The notes below the pieces were generated by a model. That model was not told the DNA's origin. It was given only the letters and a program-made list of their open reading frames with translations, and did no database searches. The translations under genes and the position numbers were made by a program. From Muricauda sp. MAR_2010_75 (GTDB lineage: Bacteria > Bacteroidota > Bacteroidia > Flavobacteriales > Flavobacteriaceae): a DNA stretch of 64,000 nucleotides. Below, piece after piece: positions 24,738 to 31,669 of the stretch; position 1 is the stretch's first letter; each line of letters starts with the position of its first letter. The stretch is from assembly GCF_000745185.1 (NCBI RefSeq), contig NZ_JQNJ01000001.1, forward strand, positions 3,764,501-3,828,500, read 5' to 3'.

Positions 24738-24775
24738 GGTGAAAGGTGAAGGGTGAAAGGTGAAGGGTGAAAGGT
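24738..24775. repeat. tandem repeat, 14-base unit, 2.7 copies
   Basis: The unit GGTGAAAGGTGAAG is repeated from 24738 to 24775, ending at the stop codon of the adenylate cyclase gene. It is itself built of GGTGAAA/GGTGAAG half units. No function is evident. Confidence 0.8.
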
Positions 24776-26862
24776 TACTCCGGCCAATGCATTTGATTGT
24801 AGAGCTTGGTATACCTTGGGTCTTGGGCTTTTTTGAACCGTTGCAGGAGGTATTCGTTTTTGAGCCACAAAATTTCCACATCTTTGCGGTCGAACGATTT
24901 TTGTAACCACTGGAAACCGGTTTCATCATCCTTGATATAAAAATGGTACATGGCCAAAAACCAAGCAGGTGAACCTGCCATGCCCATGTTGTATTGGTCT
25001 TCCAAAAGGTTTAGTTTTTCCTGAATTTTCTTGGGGTCTTCCCCTTTGTAGCGCATTTCAATGGCATCGTAGTAGAGATGGACAGCGGCATTGTCCAGAA
25101 AATTGGTCTTTAGGATATTGTTCATTTCCATAAAGGACTCCATATTGCCCATGTTCAGGTGCACCATGGCCACATCGCGCATATAAAATTGATCATGGCG
25201 GAATTTGGCATCATATCGGTTCATTAAACTATCGGCTTTGTCCCAACGATCGGAAAGGAAATAAGCACGAATCATCTGTGCGAATCCGTTGCCCGCTTCA
25301 GGGAAGCGCTCAATATAATTTTCAGCATAGCGAATGCCCTCATCATATCTACCTACAATATTATTGTAGACCGCATAAAAAGCCCCATCCGGAAACGGTG
25401 GCAAAATGGCGACCAACGATAGATGCTCCTCCGAATATTCAAAATCAAAATCAAAAAAGAATTTGGTGATCAACACATATTGGTATGCTTCCAAAGTCGG
25501 CTTCAACGCCATAGATTTTTCAACGTATTCTTTGGACAGCTTTTCAGCTTCCTCTTGCCGAAAAATGCCCCAAATAAGCCCGCCAATGGTATACACCCGC
25601 GCCATTCCCATATAACCGTCGGAAAGGTTGGGTTCCAATTGGATCACTCGTTGGTACAATGACATGGCCTGATACAGCGATTCCTTATCCATTTTATCCG
25701 CAATGGCATTCGCACGTGCCAGCAGTTCACTGGCATCTTTGTTATCGGTAGGACTGGGTGAAATGGTAGTATTGGCACTGTTCATATGTGCATTCAATTC
25801 TGCGGAAATGGCACCGCTTGCTTGGGATTGCAGCATTGTTGCCACATTGGCTCCAGAAACATGGTCATATCGTTCGGACCAGAGATACATGCGCTCCATT
25901 GCATCGGCCAACCGAAGGTCCAAATTGTAGAGACTGTCCGAATGATGCAAAGCACCCTCCAAAATATAGCCCACATTCAATGCAGCGGCCATTTTTTGTA
26001 GGGGTTCGCCCTGGTCCAAATAATCCTGGATCAAGGATTTGGGTACCACCTTTACCATCCCCACCTCATCAGACAATTGCCCAATAAGGTCATCGGTAAT
26101 GGTTTCGCACAACACATCATTTTCTGAAATCCCGGTAAGATTCTGCACCGGTAGTACCGCAATGCTTCGGAGAAGCTCCCCATCCCCTTCGGGGGACTTC
26201 TCATTTTCGACAAACGTAAAATAGAGCCCTGCCAAGATCGCCAACAATACCAAGACGCCACCCCATCGGAGGATTTTTTGCTTGGATGTCCCACGGTTTC
26301 CTGCCCCTTTAAAACTGGAATGGGACTTGGTCTTTACATAGGCTTTTCGGTCTGGGGCCACCAATTGGTCATCTACCAATGCATAGACGGGAATGGGTTC
26401 CTTTACGTTCTTAAAATGGAAAACGTCCAAAAATCGGGTCTCGAATTTTTTATGGCTCCGCAATTGGTCGTTCACATGGTCTGAAAAGAAAACGCTGCCC
26501 GGCACGCCCACCGATTCTATCCTAGAGGCCACGTTTACCGCATCGCCCATAATATCATCATCCGAAAGGACAATGTCCCCCATGTGGATGCCAATACGTA
26601 CGGGAATCACCGGCGCTTGCCGGAACGCCTTTTGCAACTCCAACGCGCACTCCACGGCGTCCACCGCACTGTCAAAAACAGTAAGCGTGCCATCGCCAAA
26701 ATACTGCACCACGGTGCCTCGGTGTTTTTCGGTAAGTTCGTTGAAAAGCTTTCGGTGCCTGCTCCGCAAGGTAAGGGCCCGCTGTTCATCCTCGTGCATA
26801 ATGGCGGTGTACCCCTGCACATCGGTAAACATTATGGCGGTCAATTTACGGTGTATGCCCAT
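24775..26862 (-). CDS. class III adenylate/guanylate cyclase with TPR sensor region
   Basis: About 695 residues from the ATG at 26862 (MGIHRKLTAIMFTDVQGYT), where the cyclase domain begins. The longer frame reaches into the divergent gene's leader. Order: class III cyclase catalytic domain (residues 1-170; metal Asp in FTDVQG, QYFGDGTLTVFD, DAVNVASRIES), one membrane helix (WGGVLVLLAILAGLYFTFV), then a periplasmic domain with a TolB-like segment (RSIAVLPVQNLTG) and TPRs. It makes cyclic nucleotide in response to an outside signal. Divergent from the RadC-like gene. Confidence 0.88.
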   Translation of the reverse strand: MGIHRKLTAIMFTDVQGYTAIMHEDEQRALTLRSRHRKLFNELTEKHRGTVVQYFGDGTLTVFDSAVDAVECALELQKAFRQAPVIPVRIGIHMGDIVLSDDDIMGDAVNVASRIESVGVPGSVFFSDHVNDQLRSHKKFETRFLDVFHFKNVKEPIPVYALVDDQLVAPDRKAYVKTKSHSSFKGAGNRGTSKQKILRWGGVLVLLAILAGLYFTFVENEKSPEGDGELLRSIAVLPVQNLTGISENDVLCETITDDLIGQLSDEVGMVKVVPKSLIQDYLDQGEPLQKMAAALNVGYILEGALHHSDSLYNLDLRLADAMERMYLWSERYDHVSGANVATMLQSQASGAISAELNAHMNSANTTISPSPTDNKDASELLARANAIADKMDKESLYQAMSLYQRVIQLEPNLSDGYMGMARVYTIGGLIWGIFRQEEAEKLSKEYVEKSMALKPTLEAYQYVLITKFFFDFDFEYSEEHLSLVAILPPFPDGAFYAVYNNIVGRYDEGIRYAENYIERFPEAGNGFAQMIRAYFLSDRWDKADSLMNRYDAKFRHDQFYMRDVAMVHLNMGNMESFMEMNNILKTNFLDNAAVHLYYDAIEMRYKGEDPKKIQEKLNLLEDQYNMGMAGSPAWFLAMYHFYIKDDETGFQWLQKSFDRKDVEILWLKNEYLLQRFKKAQDPRYTKLYNQMHWPE

Positions 26863-27002
26863 GGATGAGGTTGGTTCTGCGTCCCTAAAATAGTGAAATG
26901 GCACCATACCCCGACGCCAAAGGCTGTATTGGACCCAAAAAAGCTGGTTTTTGGTTTTTTCATGGGCATGGTTTACCTTTCCAAGACCCAAATCACCTAC
27001 CT

Positions 27003-27623
27003 ATGAACGTACGGCTTACCCAAGAACAAAAGATCAAAGTGCTCAACGCCAGAGACATTTATACCATTATGCAGCAAATACTGCTGCGCGAAAACAAGAT
27101 TCGCCGCAACCAAGAGCATTTTTGGGTGGTGGGGCTCAACAACGAGAACAAGATCCTGTTTGTGGAACTCATTGCCCTTGGCGCCCACAACCGGGTAAAC
27201 GCAGACCCGCCCGATGTCTTTAGAATGGCCATCTACAAACTGGCCAGCAAGCTGATCTTGGTGCACAACCACCCCAGCGGCAACCACGAGGTAACGGATG
27301 CCGATATTCTCTTTACCGACCATATGCTGAAAGCCGGGAAGTTTCTACGGATTGATGTACTGGACCATTTGGTGATCACCGAGACCGACTACACCAGTTT
27401 TGAGGACCAGGGCGTAATGGACGAACTGCGTAAATCTGGACTGTTTGAGATCGTAGGGCCCGAAAAGCAGGAATTGGAAGCCTTTAAATTGGAAACGGAG
27501 CGGAAAAGGGCAAAAAAAGAAGGGTTAAAGGAAGCCGCTAAAAAGATGAAAGCTGATGGTGTTGACCCGGAAACCATTAAAAAGTATACGGGATTGAGCT
27601 TAAAGGTGATTGGGGGGTTGTAG
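27003..27623 (+). CDS. RadC-like JAB-domain protein
   Basis: About 206 residues from the ATG at 27003. An upstream ATG at 26898 would add 35 residues of unlikely leader. The core is a JAMM/RadC metalloprotein: E in ILFVELIALG, then LVHNHPSGNHEVTDAD, the HxH-P-S-G-x7-D motif. The C-terminal tail is charged and coiled (KRAKKEGLKEAAKKMKAD). It lacks the N-terminal helix-hairpin-helix of housekeeping RadC. JAMM folds can act as deubiquitinases; a tie to the ubiquitin-like operon 2 kb away is only a possibility. Confidence 0.85.
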   Translation: MNVRLTQEQKIKVLNARDIYTIMQQILLRENKIRRNQEHFWVVGLNNENKILFVELIALGAHNRVNADPPDVFRMAIYKLASKLILVHNHPSGNHEVTDADILFTDHMLKAGKFLRIDVLDHLVITETDYTSFEDQGVMDELRKSGLFEIVGPEKQELEAFKLETERKRAKKEGLKEAAKKMKADGVDPETIKKYTGLSLKVIGGL

Positions 27624-27642
27624 AAATTTTCAATTATTCACA

Positions 27643-28461
27643 TTAAGCCTCCCAGATTACACTGATTATTGTCTTATATTGTTTAGTGGGTATGCAATAC
27701 TCCAAAAAGTCAGAGTCTTCTTGATTTTCATGCAATTGGAACCATGTTGAACGACTTATTTCTTGTGCTTTTTCCTCTCCCTTATATATGAATTCGTAAT
27801 TGGCATCTATATACTCTTTTGCGACAGAATCATCTGGAGGGGAAAGTTTGGTAATGTCCTTCACCCATCCTCTTAAATCAGTAGATTTCCTCCAATATCT
27901 TACCACTCCATCCGTCATAAACACAACCAATATTGGTGCTATATCCAATGAAATAAGCCTGTAAATTACAGATGTTAAGCTGGTTTGAAATCTTGTAGAA
28001 ATCTCTTTTATTAAAGAAGGCGTAAAAGATTTATTTAAAACAAACTGACGAAATAATTTTTCTGGCATTAATAATTCCGAGGCAAAATCATTTGCTTCAA
28101 ATTCTTGCAATCCTCTTTTAGCTTGTTTTTCTATTTTAAACCAGTTCAATGTTTTTGAATTATCAGTATGAATTTCCAGTTTGTCATGTAAAAAATAGTG
28201 TCCCAATTCGTGAGCAGCTACATACCGAATTCTTCCTGGATAGGGAATTGAAGAATTAACTTTAATTATTGTCCTTTTTTTACCTCTTATTATTTTTCCA
28301 TCAGCATTATCTAATGGCTCAGAAATATAAATTATTCCGAAACCACTGATTAGTTCAGAGTTTGAAAGCTCAGTAACCTCATCAAAGCCTATTTCCTGCA
28401 AAACCTCTATTGCTTTGTTTTTTCCCTTATTGTTCGTCTTCAAGTAACTCAATGATTTCAA
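27643..28461 (-). CDS. ImmA/IrrE-family metallopeptidase
   Basis: 272 residues. Zinc site AAHELGHYFLHD (HExxH, residues about 84-95) and downstream E in FEANDFASELLMP, both diagnostic of ImmA/IrrE. A C-terminal domain of about 120 residues of unknown type follows. Members cleave repressors to switch on mobile elements or stress genes. The start overlaps the preceding gene by 35 bases. Last gene of a three-gene unit with the sigma-like factor, divergent from the ubiquitin-like operon, so it may be its regulatory protease or act as an isopeptidase. Confidence 0.88.
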   Translation of the reverse strand: MKSLSYLKTNNKGKNKAIEVLQEIGFDEVTELSNSELISGFGIIYISEPLDNADGKIIRGKKRTIIKVNSSIPYPGRIRYVAAHELGHYFLHDKLEIHTDNSKTLNWFKIEKQAKRGLQEFEANDFASELLMPEKLFRQFVLNKSFTPSLIKEISTRFQTSLTSVIYRLISLDIAPILVVFMTDGVVRYWRKSTDLRGWVKDITKLSPPDDSVAKEYIDANYEFIYKGEEKAQEISRSTWFQLHENQEDSDFLEYCIPTKQYKTIISVIWEA

Positions 28462-28825
28462 TGAGATTTTGGTCTTTTATAATTTCCTTTATTTCATTTG
28501 CACTTAATTTATCCAAACTACTGTATTGAACCGCTAATCGATTTTCTTTTATTAGAGAGTTTAAATAAGCAATAGGTTTTTCTAGACCTTTGTTAATGGC
28601 TTCTTGAAATGACTCTGTTGCTTTCAATAAAAGAATATCATATTTCTCTTCGTTTATAGACGAGCGAATTTTAAACTTTAATTGTTTGATCAACTTATTC
28701 TGGCGTTCCCTATTTTCATCTAAATCCACACCATAGTCAGACAAACTTTTGCGGATATCCGTAATATCCCCAGAAAGATAATTTTGAGTAATCCCGTTAT
28801 CAATTATTTTTTTAAGCTTATCCAT
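28427..28825 (-). CDS. 132-residue helical protein between sigma-like and ImmA/IrrE genes
   Basis: A soluble, highly charged helical protein (LKKIIDNGITQNYLSGDITDIRKSLSDYG, later LIKENRLAVQYSSLDKLSANEIKEIIKD, ending LIEIIELLEDEQ). No domain is recognised. It overlaps the sigma-like gene by 22 bases and the metallopeptidase gene by 35 bases. It therefore forms the middle of a translationally coupled trio. The place suggests an anti-sigma or cleavable repressor that the metallopeptidase would inactivate; this is an inference from arrangement. Confidence 0.6.
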   Translation of the reverse strand: MDKLKKIIDNGITQNYLSGDITDIRKSLSDYGVDLDENRERQNKLIKQLKFKIRSSINEEKYDILLLKATESFQEAINKGLEKPIAYLNSLIKENRLAVQYSSLDKLSANEIKEIIKDQNLIEIIELLEDEQ

Positions 28826-29415
28826 TGTTCCTTTAACTTAATAGTCTTCCGAGAAAGTCTTTTTACAGCATTATTTACTTCTGCTGTAGTAGTACCACAT
28901 AACTCTGCAATTTCTTGTGGTTTTTCATATCCTGCAAGCCAACATTCAAAAACTCCAATTTCAACCTCATCCGCTCCTTGTTCTTTCAATGATTTTAAAG
29001 CATTTTGGGAAATATTATCGAAGTCTAAATCTTGTTTGGACTCTTGTGCTGGTATTTCGTCTAAATCGACAATATCATTTATTTCAATAAGATACACTTC
29101 CTTATCTGAAATGGAAGTGTTCTCATTTTGGATTTTTTTCCTTTTTTGGCTTCTAAAAAAACTATACAAATCACTTTTAAGAGCACCAAAAATGAAATTT
29201 TCAAATGAGGTTTTTTTCTTGTCCCAATTTCTTACACCAGTACAGGCCTTCATGAGAACATTGTAGCAGAAGTCGAGGTAATCAAATCCCTCCCTATCCT
29301 TTTCGGACCTACTGTAGAATCGAGTACGCACATAATCTTCCATTCTATCCAAAAGCTCATTCAGATCGATGGATTCAAGTTGCTGGAGAATCTCTTTTTT
29401 GCTCGCTGTAGCCAT
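28804..29415 (-). CDS. sigma-70-like regulatory protein
   Basis: About 203 residues from the ATG at 29415. The N-terminal half resembles sigma region 2 (FDYLDFCYNVLMKACTG, WDKKKTSFENFIFGALKSDLYSFFR with the typical A-x-N/S-D-x-x-R-like helix). The C-terminal half resembles region 4 (LAGYEKPQEIAELCGTTTAEVNNAVKRLSRK). A linker of acidic residues separates them. It probably directs RNA polymerase to island promoters. It is the first gene of the left arm of the island. Confidence 0.7.
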   Translation of the reverse strand: MATASKKEILQQLESIDLNELLDRMEDYVRTRFYSRSEKDREGFDYLDFCYNVLMKACTGVRNWDKKKTSFENFIFGALKSDLYSFFRSQKRKKIQNENTSISDKEVYLIEINDIVDLDEIPAQESKQDLDFDNISQNALKSLKEQGADEVEIGVFECWLAGYEKPQEIAELCGTTTAEVNNAVKRLSRKTIKLKEQWISLKK

Positions 29416-29426
29416 ATTACAATTAA

Positions 29427-29490
29427 ATATGCTCTTCAAAACCAAAAAATTGCCAACCGAATGGCAAAAAAATGAAAGTTATGAGCATAT
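29427..29490. promoter_or_regulatory. 64-bp nested dyad between the two arms of the ubiquitin-like island
   Basis: The outer arms ATATGCTC (29427-29434) and GAGCATAT (29483-29490) and the inner arms TTGCCA (29450-29455) and TGGCAA (29462-29467) share one centre, with exactly 15 bases between outer and inner arms on each side. It begins 12 bases from the sigma-like start. On the minus strand the inner hairpin is followed by six T, so attenuation is an alternative to an operator. Confidence 0.6.
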
Positions 29491-29587
29491 ACCATTGAAG
29501 CGTATTGATATCCTCTTCTGAAATATCATTGTGCCATGTTTGAAAAATAAAAATATTGTAAGCATTAACCTATAAAAATTAAAAAAA

Positions 29588-29761
29588 ATGGCTAAAAATA
29601 AACCTATTGGCGATAATGCAAGAAAAGGGGCTGTGAAAAGTCGATCGCAAGTATTCAATCCAAAAACCAAACTTTTTGTAAAGAGGGATTCAGAAACAGG
29701 AAGGTTTATGGATGTAAAAACTTCGGGAGGTAAGTTCAAAGGAGTAAGAAAAGAAAAATAA
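29588..29761 (+). CDS. 57-residue basic protein leading the ubiquitin-like operon
   Basis: A short gene reading MAKNKPIGDNARKGAVKSRS, then FNPKTKLFVKRDSETGRFMDVKT and ending GGKFKGVRKEK. It is strongly basic (Lys/Arg about one third) with no signal or membrane segment. I remember similar small proteins (GDNARKGAVKxRSQ...FKGVRKE) as widespread in bacteria, without known function. It ends 16 bases before the ubiquitin-like gene on the same strand, so it is probably co-transcribed. It could be a nucleic-acid-binding factor, a conjugation target or an unrelated passenger. Confidence 0.65.
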   Translation: MAKNKPIGDNARKGAVKSRSQVFNPKTKLFVKRDSETGRFMDVKTSGGKFKGVRKEK

Positions 29762-29777
29762 TTATAAAGTAAACATT

Positions 29778-30050
29778 ATGAATAGTAAAATGAAAAAAGA
29801 AGACGCCCCTGGGCAAAACAAGGAGTTCACCATTTATGTTAATGCAACTCCAGAAAAATGGATCGGCAAAACCATATCGTTCGATGAAGTCACCAAATTG
29901 GCCTTTCCTAATCCACCTTTTCCAAATACCGAATATCAAGTAGTGTATTCTGGAGCTCAAGGCAATAAAGATGGCACTTTAGCTGAAGGCCAAGAAGTTA
30001 AAATTAAAGAAGGAACCCAATTCGATGTCACAGCAACTGATAAATCATAG
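29778..30050 (+). CDS. ubiquitin-like modifier, multiubiquitin family, single domain
   Basis: A 90-residue protein. After a short polar tail (12 residues) comes one beta-grasp domain: EFTIYVNATPEKWIGKTISFDEV, LAFPNPPFPNTEYQVVYSGAQG, then EVKIKEGTQFDVTATDKS. This matches the multiubiquitin (PF14452) pattern, in which many homologues carry tandem copies; here there is one. The C-terminus is DKS rather than Gly-Gly, so activation through a terminal Ser or after processing must be considered. It overlaps the E1-like gene by 26 bases and is thus translationally coupled. Met5 is an alternative start. Confidence 0.85.
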   Translation: MNSKMKKEDAPGQNKEFTIYVNATPEKWIGKTISFDEVTKLAFPNPPFPNTEYQVVYSGAQGNKDGTLAEGQEVKIKEGTQFDVTATDKS

Positions 30051-31203
30051 TGAAGACCTGCAAAGGCTTTTGGCTGATGGCTTGGTGTTGGATATCAAAA
30101 ATAATTTCTTGTTTATTCATCGAATTCCATACTTGACGGCATTAGGTGAGATTAAATATGGGGTTATTGTATCACCACTTGAGTTAGCAGGTAATAAAAC
30201 CAAACCAAACCCCTCGCATACAGTACATTTTTCTGGTGAACCACCATGTAAATTGAATGGAAAAGAGTTCAACATAATAAACAATAAAAGGAAACAAGTT
30301 GTTGCAAATGGGTTTGAGGTAGACATGCTATTTTCCAGTAAGCCCAAACCTCATGGCTATACCGATTATTATCACAAAATGACCACATATATTAATATGA
30401 TTTCTTCACCTGCCAAGGCGATTGATGAAAACGTAACTGAAAAGGGCGAAAAATTAGTCGTCTCCGATGAAGAATCAGTATTTAATTATGCGGACACCAA
30501 TTCCAATAAACCAGAATTAGTTGGACTTACAGACAAATTTCTCGATCAAAAGATTGGAATCATTGGTCTTGGTGGTACTGGGTCATACATTTTAGACCTT
30601 GTTGCAAAAACTCCTGTCCAAGAAATACATCTCTTTGATGGGGATTGGTATTATAACAACAATGCTTTTAGATCTCCTGGTGCAGCTTCCATCGATGAAT
30701 TGAAAATTCCAAAGAAAAAAGTTGACTATTATTTATCAATTTATTCAAGAATGCATAGAAAAATTGTAGTTCATCCCGATTACTTGACGGAAAAGGATTT
30801 TGATAAGTTATTACAATTCACTTTTGTTTTCTTGAATATCGACAAGGGGGAAATCAAAAAGAAAATCATTCAATATTTACAAGATAAAAACATATCATTT
30901 GTCGATTCAGGAATTGGTGTTGAATTTAAAAATGGTTCCCTTACTGCTCTAATAAGAAATACCACTAGCACGGATTCGAAGAAAGATCATTTTTGGGATA
31001 GTCCATACATATCTTACACAGAAAATCCCGAAAATGAATATGGTAAAAACATTCAAATCGCCGAGCTCAATCTTTTAAATGCAGGTTTTGCGGTAATGAA
31101 ATGGAAAAAATTATTGGGTTTTTATCATGATCTTACAGGTGAACATAATATGTTTTATCGAATAAGTGCCAACAAAATTCAAAATGATGAGGTTCGAGCA
31201 TAG
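30025..31203 (+). CDS. DUF6791-ThiF protein: probable E2-E1 fusion for the ubiquitin-like modifier
   Basis: 392 residues. Residues 1-135 form the DUF6791-type domain, with HTVHFSGEPPCKLNG around Cys75 and GYTDYYHKMTTYIN after it. Residues 175-340 form an E1/ThiF adenylation domain: nucleotide loop IGIIGLGGTGSYILD (177-191), acidic FDGD (204-207) and the following NNAFRSPG with the adenylation Arg. Cys75 is the only cysteine in the chain, so the E1 part has no catalytic Cys, and Cys75 in an E2-like domain would have to carry the thioester. It is predicted to activate and transfer the adjacent ubiquitin-like protein. Confidence 0.85.
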   Translation: MSQQLINHSEDLQRLLADGLVLDIKNNFLFIHRIPYLTALGEIKYGVIVSPLELAGNKTKPNPSHTVHFSGEPPCKLNGKEFNIINNKRKQVVANGFEVDMLFSSKPKPHGYTDYYHKMTTYINMISSPAKAIDENVTEKGEKLVVSDEESVFNYADTNSNKPELVGLTDKFLDQKIGIIGLGGTGSYILDLVAKTPVQEIHLFDGDWYYNNNAFRSPGAASIDELKIPKKKVDYYLSIYSRMHRKIVVHPDYLTEKDFDKLLQFTFVFLNIDKGEIKKKIIQYLQDKNISFVDSGIGVEFKNGSLTALIRNTTSTDSKKDHFWDSPYISYTENPENEYGKNIQIAELNLLNAGFAVMKWKKLLGFYHDLTGEHNMFYRISANKIQNDEVRA

Positions 31204-31609
31204 GTTTGTTGAATTCATTCCAAAAGAATTAGAAGATAATGTCTTATATATTTCTATCCGATTTTGTACAGCAGTTCACATGTGTGTTTGTGGTTGTGGC
31301 AACAAAACAGTTACTCCTCTTACTCCTACGGATTGGAAATTAATCTTTAATGGGAAATCGGTTTCTTTGGACCCATCGATTGGAAATTGGGGTTTTCCAT
31401 GCGAATCTCACTATTGGATAACAAACAATAAAATAATTTGGGCAACAAAATGGACTAAAGAACAAATTATTGAAGGTAGAAAACATAGCAAAAAAGAAAA
31501 AGAGAAGTATTATCGGGAGAACCTTACAAACAAACTTCATACCAGTACAAAGTCCAAAACACCATGGTGGAAATTTTCTTGGCTGTTCAAGAATAGGTCG
31601 AAAACCTAG
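31184..31609 (+). CDS. DUF6527 zinc-binding protein of the ubiquitin-like operon
   Basis: About 141 residues from the ATG at 31184; 31166 and 31187 are alternatives, and all overlap the E1 gene end. Conserved core: FEHRFVEFIPKELEDNVLYI, then FCTAVHMCVCGCGNKTVTPL and SIGNWGFPCESHYWI, a Cys/His set fit for a treble-clef zinc site. The tail is Lys-rich (about residues 100-141) and ends in an aromatic/basic WWKFSWLFKNR, perhaps membrane- or nucleic-acid-binding. DUF6527 genes recur next to multiubiquitin/ThiF genes. An E3-like or substrate-binding role is plausible, unproven. Confidence 0.82.
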   Translation: MMRFEHRFVEFIPKELEDNVLYISIRFCTAVHMCVCGCGNKTVTPLTPTDWKLIFNGKSVSLDPSIGNWGFPCESHYWITNNKIIWATKWTKEQIIEGRKHSKKEKEKYYRENLTNKLHTSTKSKTPWWKFSWLFKNRSKT

Positions 31610-31615
31610 AGTTAT

Positions 31616-31641
31616 AAAAAGGGAAGACCCTTCGGCCTTCC
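31616..31641 (-). terminator. terminator between converging genes
   Basis: The hairpin GGGAAGaCC-CTTC-GGcCTTCCC spans 31621-31641 and is followed on the minus strand by five T. It serves the BNR-repeat gene (minus strand) and may also stop the ubiquitin-like operon. Confidence 0.7.
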
Positions 31642-31669
31642 CCTTCAAACACTATGCAACAACAAATTT

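Noticed and set aside
24738..24775. Tandem repeat considered as a CRISPR array
   Set aside because: The 14-base units abut with no spacers and no cas genes are present.
27003..27623. RadC-like JAMM protein as a member of the ubiquitin-like operon
   Set aside because: It points the same way but is separated from it by three minus-strand genes; a functional tie is only a possibility.
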